Assembly (NCBI RefSeq): GCF_034808145.1
Contig: NZ_JAXHGM010000001.1
Span: 310,001 to 374,000, forward strand
Reading direction: 5' to 3'
DNA: 64,000 bases
Origin: Halorubellus sp034808145
GTDB taxonomy: Archaea > Halobacteriota > Halobacteria > Halobacteriales > Natrialbaceae
Both the position numbers and the translations under genes were made by a program. Shown one piece after another: positions 7,881-15,173 of the stretch; position 1 is the first letter of the stretch; every line of letters starts with the position of its first letter. The notes below the pieces were generated by a model. That model worked only from the letters and a program-made list of their open reading frames with translations. It was not told the origin of the DNA and did no database searches.

Positions 7881-8720
7881 TTAGACGCCGAGGACGGCGC
7901 GCGCCGCGAACAGGACGTTCTCCTTGCGCTCTCGCACCCGCCGGTAGAAGTACTGGAGCCACTTGCCGCCGTAGGGCGCGTACTGCCAGACCTCGACGTC
8001 GTCGTCGGTGAGGTCGCGCTGGGCGTCCTCGCGGACGCCCATGAGCATCTGGACCTCGTACGGCGTCCCGTACTCGTCGTGGAGCTCGCTCGCGTACTCG
8101 ATCATCGCGGGGTCGTGACTGCCGACCGCGACGCCGTCCTCGAACTCCCGGAACATGAACTCGAGGAGCTCGCGGTACTGCTCGTTGACCTTCGACTTCT
8201 GCTTGTAGGAGACGTCCTCGGGTTCGTCGTACGCGCCCTTCACGAGCCGGACCTTCCCGGGGACGTCGGCGAGCCGTTCGATGTCCTCGGGCGTGCGCTT
8301 CAGGTTCGCCTGCACGCAGAGGCCGACGTCGCCCTCGTACTTGCGGGCGAAGTCCTCGAACGCGTCGAGCGTCGCGTCCGTCGTGTGGCGGTCCTCCATG
8401 TCCACCCACACGAAGACGTCGTGCTCGTCGCCCGCCTCGACGACCCGTTCGAGGAGGTCACGGAAGACGTCCTCGCCGACGTCCAGCCCGATCTGACTGG
8501 GTTTCACGGAGACGCACGCGTCGACGTCGCTCGCGCCGACGTCGGCGACGAGTTCGACGTACGCGTCCGCGTCGGCGGCGGCGGGGGCGCGGTCGTCGTA
8601 GTGCTCGCCGAGGAGGTTCAGGATGGCGGACACACCGTCGTCGTTCAGCGCTCGCGCGTGGTCGATCGCCTCCGCTGGCGTCTCGCCCGCGACGAACCGC
8701 GAGGCGATGGGGGGAATCAT
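7881..8720 (-). CDS. putA: Proline dehydrogenase
   Basis: 279 residues, the usual size of a monofunctional ProDH (beta/alpha barrel, FAD). Family features are present: ACVSVKPSQIGLD, the barrel strands DVFVWVDMED and GLCVQANLKRTPEDI, VRLVKGAYDEPED, GVAVGSHDPAMIEYA, and the C-terminal YAPYGGKWLQYFYRRVRER, whose Tyr/Arg-Arg cluster binds proline. It oxidises proline to pyrroline-5-carboxylate. The matching P5C dehydrogenase is not in the window. A paired TCCGGA-AC-TCCGGA element (8722-8735) abuts the start codon and a TATA-like element lies about 25 bases upstream. It is divergent from hyuA across 104 bases. The symbol follows common haloarchaeal usage and does not imply the bifunctional bacterial PutA. 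Confidence 0.94.
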   Translation of the reverse strand: MIPPIASRFVAGETPAEAIDHARALNDDGVSAILNLLGEHYDDRAPAAADADAYVELVADVGASDVDACVSVKPSQIGLDVGEDVFRDLLERVVEAGDEHDVFVWVDMEDRHTTDATLDAFEDFARKYEGDVGLCVQANLKRTPEDIERLADVPGKVRLVKGAYDEPEDVSYKQKSKVNEQYRELLEFMFREFEDGVAVGSHDPAMIEYASELHDEYGTPYEVQMLMGVREDAQRDLTDDDVEVWQYAPYGGKWLQYFYRRVRERKENVLFAARAVLGV

Positions 8721-8824
8721 GTCCGGAACTCCGGAGCGCGAGTACTAATGGATTGATGGTTCGCCGCGCGAACGCGGGGCGACCGGGGGAAGTCCTTTGC
8801 CGGGACGTGCCCGAGTGACGGACG

Positions 8825-10861
8825 ATGACCGACCGGACGCACGTCGGCGTCGACGTCGGCGGGACGTTCACCGACGTCGCGCTGTCGACGACCGACGATG
8901 ACCTCGTCACCGCGAAGGTGCCGACGACGGCCGACCAGAGCGTCGGCGTCGTCGACGGCATCGAGAAGGCCTGCGCCGAAGCCGGCCTCGATCCGAGCGA
9001 CGTCGACGAGTTCACGCACGCGATGACGGTCTCGGTGAACGCGCTCCTCGAGGAGGCGGGCGCGGAGACGGCGCTCGTCGCGACCGACGGCTTCCGGGAC
9101 GTCCTCGAGATAGCCAGACAGGACCGCCCGAGCCTCTACGACTTCGACGAGACGCGACCCGACCCGCTCGTCCCGCGCCGCCGCCGGTTCGAGGTGCCCG
9201 AACGCACGACGAACGACGGCGTCGAGGACGCCGTCGACGAAGCGGACGTGCGCGACGTCGTCGACGAGATCCGCGCGAGCGACGCGGAGAGCGTCGCCGT
9301 CTCGCTCCTGCACGCGTACCAGCACCCGGAGAACGAGCGCCGCGTCACGGACGTCCTCCGCGAGGAACTGGACGTGCCGGTGTCGGCGAGCCACGAGGTC
9401 CTCGCGGAGTTCCGCGAGTACGAGCGCACGTCGACGACCGTCGTTGACGCGTACGTCAAACCCGCGATAGACGCGTACCTCGGTCGGCTCGAGGAGCGCG
9501 CCGCCGACCTCGACGTCCCCGCGCCGCGCATCATGCAGGCGAACGGCGGTATCGCGGCGGCCCGAACGGTCCGCGACCGCCCCGTCACCACGTCGATGTC
9601 CGGGCCGGCGGCGGGCGTCGTCGGTGCCGCGGCGACGGCGAGCGACGCACGCGACGACCTCGCGGGCCTCGTCACGTTCGACATGGGTGGGACGAGCAGC
9701 GACGTCAGTCTCGTCCGCGACGGCGACGCGGAACGCACCACGGACGCCGAGATCAACGGTCGCCCGATCAAGGTCCCGATGGTGGACGTCAACACCGTCG
9801 GCGCCGGCGGCGGCTCGAAGGCCTGGGTCGACGACGGCGGCGCACTCCGCGTCGGCCCCGCGTCCGCGGGCGCCCGACCCGGCCCGGCCTGTTACGGCCG
9901 TGGCGGCACGGACCCGACGGTGACGGACGCGAACGTCGTCCTCGGGTACATCGGCGCGTCCTCCGCACTCGGCGGCGAACTCTCGCTCGACGAAGCCGCC
10001 GCCGAGGACGTGCTCGCGGGCCTCGCCGGAACCGCCGGTCTCGACGACGCGCTCGACGCGGCCCGCGGCGTCTACCGCGTCGCGAACGCGAACATGACCC
10101 GCGCCATCCGCGCCGTCACCGTCGAACGCGGCCACGACCCCCGCGAGTTCGGTCTCGTCGCGTTCGGCGGCGCCGGCCCGATGCACGCCGCCGCGCTCGC
10201 CGACCGCCTCGACGTCGAGACAGTCGTCGTCCCACGGGCGTGCGGCGTCCTCTCCGCGTACGGTCTCCTCGCGGCCGACGAGAAGCACGACGCCGTCCGC
10301 ACGCTCCGGGAACCGTTCGACTCGCTCGACCACGACCGCGTCGAAGCCGCCTACGACGACCTCGCCGCGGACGTCCGCGCGGACGTCACCGACGGGGCGA
10401 GCGACGACGGCACGCGCGACGACGCGACCGTCGAACGCGCCGCGGACGTCCGGTACGCCGGCCAGAGCTTCGAACTCACCGTTCCCGTCGCCGACGACTT
10501 CGACGCGGACGCGGTCGCCGAACGGTTCCACGACGCGCACGAATCCACGTACGGGTACCGGATGGACGACCCGCTCGAACTCGTGAACGCCCGGACGACC
10601 GCCGTCGTCGACCGCGCCGACGTCACCGTTCACTACGAATCCCGCGGCGACCCACTCAAAGGCCGACGGCAGGCGTTCTTCGACGACGCCTACCACGAGA
10701 CGCCCGTGTACGACCGCGAAGCACTCCCTGTCGGCGAGACCGTCGACGGGCCCGCGATCCTCGAACAGCACGAGAGCACGGTCGTCGTCCCACCGGCCTG
10801 GACCGGGACCGTGCAGCCGGACGGGACGTTCGTCATGACGAACGGAGGTGACGAGCAGTGA
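8825..10861 (+). CDS. hyuA: Hydantoinase/oxoprolinase family protein, HyuA subunit
   Basis: 678 residues, typical for HyuA (N-methylhydantoinase A / 5-oxoprolinase alpha). It begins with the actin-like ATP-binding loop GVDVGGTFTDVAL; further family blocks are FTHAMTVSVNALLEEAGAE, the RIMQANGGIAA region, TTSMSGPAAGVVGAAATAS, LVTFDMGGTSSDVSLV and FGLVAFGGAGPMHAAALA. With HyuB it forms an ATP-dependent amide hydrolase acting on 5-membered cyclic amides (hydantoins or 5-oxoproline); substrates vary across the family and cannot be read from sequence. The stop overlaps the GTG start of hyuB by three bases within GTGA, a tight operon. The Walker-like and metal-binding residues look intact. Confidence 0.93.
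   Translation: MTDRTHVGVDVGGTFTDVALSTTDDDLVTAKVPTTADQSVGVVDGIEKACAEAGLDPSDVDEFTHAMTVSVNALLEEAGAETALVATDGFRDVLEIARQDRPSLYDFDETRPDPLVPRRRRFEVPERTTNDGVEDAVDEADVRDVVDEIRASDAESVAVSLLHAYQHPENERRVTDVLREELDVPVSASHEVLAEFREYERTSTTVVDAYVKPAIDAYLGRLEERAADLDVPAPRIMQANGGIAAARTVRDRPVTTSMSGPAAGVVGAAATASDARDDLAGLVTFDMGGTSSDVSLVRDGDAERTTDAEINGRPIKVPMVDVNTVGAGGGSKAWVDDGGALRVGPASAGARPGPACYGRGGTDPTVTDANVVLGYIGASSALGGELSLDEAAAEDVLAGLAGTAGLDDALDAARGVYRVANANMTRAIRAVTVERGHDPREFGLVAFGGAGPMHAAALADRLDVETVVVPRACGVLSAYGLLAADEKHDAVRTLREPFDSLDHDRVEAAYDDLAADVRADVTDGASDDGTRDDATVERAADVRYAGQSFELTVPVADDFDADAVAERFHDAHESTYGYRMDDPLELVNARTTAVVDRADVTVHYESRGDPLKGRRQAFFDDAYHETPVYDREALPVGETVDGPAILEQHESTVVVPPAWTGTVQPDGTFVMTNGGDEQ
10844..10851 (+). 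promoter_or_regulatory. Strong Shine-Dalgarno of hyuB
   Basis: GGAGGTGA lies inside the end of hyuA, six bases before the GTG at 10858. It is fully complementary to the 3' end of 16S rRNA. This fixes the GTG as the start of hyuB and indicates re-initiation or coupled translation. Confidence 0.75.
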
Positions 10862-12483
10862 CCGACGCCGACGTCGACGGCGAGCAGTCCCTCGACGCGG
10901 TCACGCTCGAGATACTCCGGAACCAGTTCGAGGGCGTCGCCGAGGAGATGGGGCAGGTCCTCGTCACCGGCGCGTACTCGCCGAACATCAAGGAGCGCCG
11001 GGACTGCTCGACCGCGCTCTTCGACGCCGACGGTCGGCTCGTCGGGCAAGCCGAACACATCCCCGTGCATCTCGGCGCGATGCCCGCAGCCGTCGATGCC
11101 GTCCTCGCGAAGGACCCGGAACCCGGCGACGTCTGGGTGCTCAACGACCCGTTCCAGGGCGGGACGCACCTCCCCGACGTCACGATGGTCTCGCCGATCA
11201 CGACCGACGACGACGCCGACGACGTCCTCGGGTACGCCGTCTCTCGAGCGCATCACGCCGACGTCGGCGGACAGAGCCCCGGAAGCATGCCGGCGGGCGC
11301 ACGCGAGATATACCAGGAAGGGCTACGGCTCCCACCCGTGCGGCTCGTCGTCGACGACGAGGTGAACGACGACGTCATGGACGTCATCCTCGCGAACGTC
11401 CGGAACGCCGGTGAACGGAAGGCCGACGTCCGCGCGCAACTCGCCGCGAACGACCGCGCCGAGGACCGCGTCCGCGACCTCGTCGCCGAACACGGCCGCG
11501 ACCGCATCGAGAGCGCGTTCGACGCCGTCATGGCGTACTCGCGCGACCGCATCACCGCCGAACTCGACGCGCTCCCCGACGGCGAATATCACGCGCGAGA
11601 CGTCCTCGAAGGCGACGGACAGACCGACGAGGACGTCCCCATCGAGGCGACCGTCACCGTCGACGGCGCCGGCGTCACCGTCGACTTCGCGGGGACCGCC
11701 GACCAGGTCGACGGGAACGTGAACGCGCCGCTCGCCGTCGCGACGAGCGCGGTGTACTTCGTCGTCCGCTGCGTCACCGACCCCGACATCCCCCCGAACC
11801 AGGGCTGCTACGACCCAATCCACGTGCACGCGCCCGACGGGTCGCTGTTGAACCCGTCCGCACCGGCGGCGGTCGTCGGCGGGAACGTCGAGACGAGTCA
11901 ACGCGTCACCGACGTCGTCCTCGCCGCGTTCGCCGACGCCGCACCCGAACGCATCCCCGCGCAGGGCCAGGGGACGATGAACAACCTCGTCGTCGGAAGC
12001 CGGGACGCCGACGGCTTCAGTTACTACGAGACCATCGGCGGCGGCGCCGGCGGTCGCCCGACCGGCGACGGCACCGACGGCGTGCACGTCGGCATGACGA
12101 ACACGCTGAACACGCCCGTGGAGGCGCTCGAAGCCGAATACCCGTTGCGCGTCGAGGCGTACGGACTCCGCGACGGCAGCGGCGGGGACGGCGAGCACCG
12201 CGGCGGCCTCGGAATCGTGCGCTCCGTGACCGTCGAGACGGACGCGACCGTGTCGCTGCTCACCGAACGGCGCCGACACCCACCCAAGGGGGTCGCCGGT
12301 GGCGACCCCGGAGCGACCGGCGAGAACCGCATCGACGACGAGGACGTCCCCGCGAAGACGACGCGCGACGTCCCAGCCGGAACGACCGTCACCGTCCGGA
12401 CGCCGGGCGGCGGCGGCCACGGCGACCCCGCGGACCGCGACGAGGCGGCGCGCGAACTCGACCGCGCGGACGACAAGGTGTGA
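10858..12483 (+). CDS. hyuB: Hydantoinase/oxoprolinase family protein, HyuB subunit
   Basis: 541 residues, standard HyuB length. Family blocks include the opening DAVTLEILRNQFEGVAEEMG, SPNIKERRDCSTALFDADG, HLGAMPAAVDAVL, VWVLNDPFQGGTHLPDVTM, SRAHHADVGGQSPGSMP and, near the C-terminus, YGLRDGSGGDGEHRGGLGIV. The His/Asp-rich HHADVGG segment is thought to contribute metal ligands. It is the catalytic partner of HyuA in ATP-dependent hydrolysis of hydantoin or 5-oxoproline-like rings. The start is GTG, set by an excellent Shine-Dalgarno sequence. Its stop (TGA) overlaps the ATG of the next, truncated gene by one base (TGATG), so that gene was once the third cistron of the operon. Confidence 0.93.
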   Translation: MTDADVDGEQSLDAVTLEILRNQFEGVAEEMGQVLVTGAYSPNIKERRDCSTALFDADGRLVGQAEHIPVHLGAMPAAVDAVLAKDPEPGDVWVLNDPFQGGTHLPDVTMVSPITTDDDADDVLGYAVSRAHHADVGGQSPGSMPAGAREIYQEGLRLPPVRLVVDDEVNDDVMDVILANVRNAGERKADVRAQLAANDRAEDRVRDLVAEHGRDRIESAFDAVMAYSRDRITAELDALPDGEYHARDVLEGDGQTDEDVPIEATVTVDGAGVTVDFAGTADQVDGNVNAPLAVATSAVYFVVRCVTDPDIPPNQGCYDPIHVHAPDGSLLNPSAPAAVVGGNVETSQRVTDVVLAAFADAAPERIPAQGQGTMNNLVVGSRDADGFSYYETIGGGAGGRPTGDGTDGVHVGMTNTLNTPVEALEAEYPLRVEAYGLRDGSGGDGEHRGGLGIVRSVTVETDATVSLLTERRRHPPKGVAGGDPGATGENRIDDEDVPAKTTRDVPAGTTVTVRTPGGGGHGDPADRDEAARELDRADDKV

Positions 12484-12644
12484 TGGTGCCCGAACACCAC
12501 ACGAGACTCGGCGTGCTCGTCCCGTCGTCGAACACGACCGTCGAACGCGAGGTAGACCTCCTCGACGCGGAAGGCGTCTCGGTCGCGACCGATGCGGCGT
12601 CGACGTCCGTCCCCGGCCGCCTCGCCGAAATCACGGGGCGTTAA
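12483..12644 (+). pseudogene. Truncated Asp/Glu racemase / maleate isomerase family gene
   Basis: Only 53 codons remain. The N-terminus reads RLGVLVPSSNTTVEREVDLL, the signature of the maleate isomerase / arylmalonate decarboxylase / Asp-Glu-hydantoin racemase superfamily (first strand plus the PSSNT substrate-binding loop). Family members are normally about 240 residues; here similarity stops after about 35 residues, the frame ends in TAA, and CDP-archaeol synthase starts 26 bases later, so the rest has been deleted. Its ATG overlaps the hyuB stop, and racemases of this superfamily commonly accompany hydantoinases. It is almost certainly non-functional, although the short peptide may still be translated. 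Confidence 0.75.
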
Positions 12645-12669
12645 GAACCCGGGCCGAATCTCCCCGAGC

Positions 12670-13215
12670 ATGGACCTGGTTCCGACGGTCGCCGTGGCGT
12701 TCTGGGCGATGCTGCCGGCGTACGTCCCGAACAACGCGGCCGTCCTGTTCGGTGGTGGGGTGCCGATCGACGGCGGGCGGACGTGGGGGGACCGGCGACT
12801 GCTCGGCGACGGGAAGACGTGGCGCGGGACGGCCGGTGGGACGGCGACGGGCGTGGTGGTGGCGTTCGCGCTGTCCGCGGTCGCACCGACGGTCGGGGAC
12901 GCGCTCGGTGTCGCGGTCCCGACGTTCCCGCTCGCGGCAGCGGTCGCGCTCGCGTTCGGTGCGATGCTCGGCGACGTCCTCGCGTCGTTCCTGAAGCGTC
13001 GAACGGGCCGCGAGCGCGGTGCGGCGTTCCCGCTCGTCGATCAACTGGACTTCGTCGTGGTGGCGCTCGCGCTCGCGGCGCTCGTCGCGCCCGAGTGGTT
13101 CGGGACGTGGTTCACGCTCCCGGTGCTCGCCGTGGTCGTCGTCCTGACGCCGCTCCTGCACGTCGGGACGAACGCGATCGCGTACCAGCTCGGGCTGAAG
13201 GACGAACCCTGGTAG
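12670..13215 (+). CDS. carS: CDP-archaeol synthase
   Basis: 181 residues with about five hydrophobic membrane segments. CarS (DUF46) features are evident: MLPAYVPNNAAVLFGGG, then the conserved cytosolic loop WGDRRLLGDGKTWRGTAGG, and the catalytic-type loop GAMLGDVLASFLKRRTGRERG followed by FPLVDQLDF. It transfers CTP to unsaturated archaetidic acid to make CDP-archaeol, the branch point of archaeal polar lipid synthesis, in the cytoplasmic membrane. The ATG lies just after the racemase remnant; independent expression is plausible from the short gap. CarS is an archaea-specific marker and supports the taxonomic reading. Confidence 0.95.
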   Translation: MDLVPTVAVAFWAMLPAYVPNNAAVLFGGGVPIDGGRTWGDRRLLGDGKTWRGTAGGTATGVVVAFALSAVAPTVGDALGVAVPTFPLAAAVALAFGAMLGDVLASFLKRRTGRERGAAFPLVDQLDFVVVALALAALVAPEWFGTWFTLPVLAVVVVLTPLLHVGTNAIAYQLGLKDEPW

Positions 13216-13459
13216 GTCCCGTCGCCGTCGCGTATCCAGCAGCTCGTGGTGGTCGCGTCGCTGACCGGAATTGCTGACAGGCGACCCGACTGCTGCCTCG
13301 TGCGGGTGGTCGCGCTCCGGTCTCGGCCGCGACGAGGCCGTGACTACGTCACGCCGGGCCTCGCCGCGCTCTCGTACTTGAACCGTCGGGGTCGGGTTCG
13401 TGCCGTCGGCGACGCGGATTCCAGTTCGCTTATACTGGTCCGCGGCGGGAGTTCTCGCA
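13216..13459. other. Intergenic region with pyrE promoter
   Basis: No gene is credible here. A TATA-like element CTTATAC (13429-13435) sits about 28 bases before the pyrE ATG, the spacing of a leaderless promoter. Nothing else stands out. Confidence 0.55.
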
Positions 13460-13987
13460 ATGACGAACGACGACCTCATCGAGGCGCTGGTGGCGGCGGA
13501 CGCGGTACAGTTCGGGGAGTTCGAGCTCGCGCACGGCGGCACGAGCGAGTACTACGTCGACAAGTACCTGTTCGAGACGAACCCGGAGCCGCTCGCGCTC
13601 ATCGGCGAGGCGTTCGCGGAGCGGCTCGACGGCGAGAAGCCCGCTGGCGTCGCGCTCGGCGGGGTGCCGCTGGTGGTGGCGACCGCGCTGGAGGCCGAGG
13701 TGCCGTACGTCATCGCGCGGAAGAGCCAGAAGGAGTACGGGACGGCGAACCTCGTCGAGGGCCGACTCGACGAGGGCGAGGAGGTCGTCGTCGTCGAGGA
13801 CATCGCGACGACCGGGCAGTCCGCGGTGGACGCCGTGGAGGCGCTCCGCGAGGCGGGCGCCGAGGTGAATCGTGCACTCGTCGTCGTCGACCGCCAGGAG
13901 GGCGGGACCGAGAACCTCGCCGACGCCGGCGTGGAGCTGGAGGCGCTCGTCACCGCGGACGAACTCCTCGCGCACGTCGACGACTGA
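13460..13987 (+). CDS. pyrE: Orotate phosphoribosyltransferase
   Basis: 175 residues, the normal size of haloarchaeal PyrE. The family opening is DDLIEALVAADAVQFGEFEL, followed by SGGTSEYY-like HGGTSEYYVDKYLFETNPE, LGGVPLVVATALE, YVIARKSQKEYGT and the PRPP-binding motif EVVVVEDIATTGQSAVDAV. It couples orotate to PRPP in pyrimidine synthesis, yielding OMP. The ATG is set by homology and by the TATA-like element 28 bases upstream; an upstream in-frame ATG at 13400 would precede the promoter. It is a separate protein from the PRTase-like regulator GfcR encoded at 20.9 kb. Confidence 0.95.
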   Translation: MTNDDLIEALVAADAVQFGEFELAHGGTSEYYVDKYLFETNPEPLALIGEAFAERLDGEKPAGVALGGVPLVVATALEAEVPYVIARKSQKEYGTANLVEGRLDEGEEVVVVEDIATTGQSAVDAVEALREAGAEVNRALVVVDRQEGGTENLADAGVELEALVTADELLAHVDD

Positions 13988-14016
13988 CCACTTGGATATA
14001 ATTCAGAGAGAAACAG

Positions 14017-14027
14017 GTAATTTTAAT
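14017..14027 (+). promoter_or_regulatory. htpX promoter (TATA element)
   Basis: GTAATTTTAAT is an unusually AT-rich stretch centred about 30 bases upstream of the htpX ATG at 14052, as expected for a leaderless transcript. A second AT-rich run (GATATAATTC) lies 20 bases further upstream. Confidence 0.55.
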
Positions 14028-14051
14028 CCTCTGAACAGTGTGTTCGATGGT

Positions 14052-14987
14052 ATGGAGAAGAAAGGCCTGAAACTCCGCATGGCGTTGACTGGCGGGGTCC
14101 TTCTCGCTGTCTACCTGTTCGTAGTCGTGATCGTCGCATCTCTCGTCGTCGGACTCGTCGGGGGGAACGACCTGCTTGCACTCCTCCTCGCGGCGGTGAT
14201 AACGACGGGATTCGTCGCGCTCCAGTACGTCGGGAGCAGACAGATCATCCTGCAATTGATCGACGCGCAGGAACTCTCGGCCGACGAGCACCCCGAGATT
14301 CACGAGCGCGTCGAAGTGCTCTGCGACCGCATGGACCTCCCGAAACCGACGCTTCTCGTCGGTGATGTCGGGATGATGAACGCGTTCGCGCTCGGTCGCC
14401 CGGGGAACGGTTTCGTCGTACTGACCCCGCAGCTCATCCAGGCGCTGACGATGGACGAAATGGAGGGCATCCTCGCGCACGAACTTGCGCATCTCGACAG
14501 CTACGACGTCGTCGTCATGGCGGCAGCCCAGAGCGCCATCGTGATGGTGGCGCTGCTCGTACGGTACACGATCGCGCTGTTCGTCTCCGTGTTCGCGTTC
14601 TCGGTCGAGTTCGCGCTCTCGTTCGTTGGCCTCGGAAAGGGGGACCGGTCCCAGAAGTGGGCGCGACTACAGTTCGTTCTCGTCGGCGTCTCCGTGTTCC
14701 TCGTCACGAACGTCCTCGCGCTCTTCCAGCGCATGCTCTCCCGGCACCGTGAGTACTTCGCGGACTCGAAAGCAGTCGAACATACCGGTGACGTGGACGC
14801 CATGACGAGCGCACTCGACACGGTCGCCACTCAGGACACCCCTAGCGACGACCAGGTGTCCGAGCACGTCCAGGCACTGTGCGTGTACGGCGAACACGAC
14901 GGCATCCTCGAACGCCTGTATGCGACGCATCCGTCCACGGAGAAGCGCATCGAGAGCCTCCGCCGCGAGTACGGCTCGGACGTCTGA
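14052..14987 (+). CDS. htpX: HtpX-like zinc metalloprotease (M48)
   Basis: 311 residues. Two N-terminal transmembrane helices (residues about 12-58) are followed by the catalytic domain with HELAH at residues 143-147, preceded by MNAFALGRPGNGFVVLTPQL, the usual M48 block. Two more hydrophobic segments follow (about 155-190 and 205-225), then the third zinc ligand region SRHREYFADSKAVEHTGDV and the terminal THPSTEKRIESL. HtpX is a membrane-embedded zinc protease for quality control of damaged membrane proteins. The ATG is chosen by homology and promoter spacing; an in-frame upstream extension runs back into pyrE and is rejected. Confidence 0.95.
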   Translation: MEKKGLKLRMALTGGVLLAVYLFVVVIVASLVVGLVGGNDLLALLLAAVITTGFVALQYVGSRQIILQLIDAQELSADEHPEIHERVEVLCDRMDLPKPTLLVGDVGMMNAFALGRPGNGFVVLTPQLIQALTMDEMEGILAHELAHLDSYDVVVMAAAQSAIVMVALLVRYTIALFVSVFAFSVEFALSFVGLGKGDRSQKWARLQFVLVGVSVFLVTNVLALFQRMLSRHREYFADSKAVEHTGDVDAMTSALDTVATQDTPSDDQVSEHVQALCVYGEHDGILERLYATHPSTEKRIESLRREYGSDV

Positions 14988-15028
14988 CGGCGCGACGCGA
15001 AGGACGTAACTCGTTCAAGAGGCATCGC

Positions 15029-15173
15029 AACCCTTTTGCTGGCACCGCGGATACGTTGAGTCACGATGGTAGGTGTCTGCTTTACACGCCGGGCTTTCGC
15101 CCGCTAACTCCCCCACTCTACCGTTCTCCGCGTTCGCAGACGCCAACCAGCTCGTGGATTCCCAGTCACAACA
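15029..15173 (+). promoter_or_regulatory. thrS promoter and structured leader
   Basis: A TATA-like CCCTTTTGC (from 15027) predicts transcription starting near 15055-15062, giving an unusually long leader of about 110 bases. Within it GGTAGGTG (15068-15075) pairs with CAC-T-CTACC (15114-15122), enclosing a smaller hairpin CGGGC-TTTC-GCCCG (15090-15103). A start codon at 15066 opens a 13-codon frame that ends at TAA 15105-15107, two bases past the inner hairpin. The arrangement resembles a translational leader or attenuator. Confidence 0.4.
15066..15107 (+). CDS. Possible leader peptide upstream of thrS
   Basis: A 13-residue frame, MVGVCFTRRAFAR, lies inside the predicted thrS leader. Its ATG is close to the predicted transcription start, so it could be translated from a leaderless position. 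Its 3' half forms the inner hairpin, and the outer stem spans its start codon. It contains one threonine codon, not a run, so a classical threonine attenuator is not obvious. The coding call is tentative. Confidence 0.25.
   Translation: MVGVCFTRRAFAR

Noticed and set aside
8717..10771. A 684-codon minus-strand open frame opposite hyuA
   Set aside because: Arg/Val/Gly-rich with no recognisable domain, and fully antisense to a clear hyuA gene.
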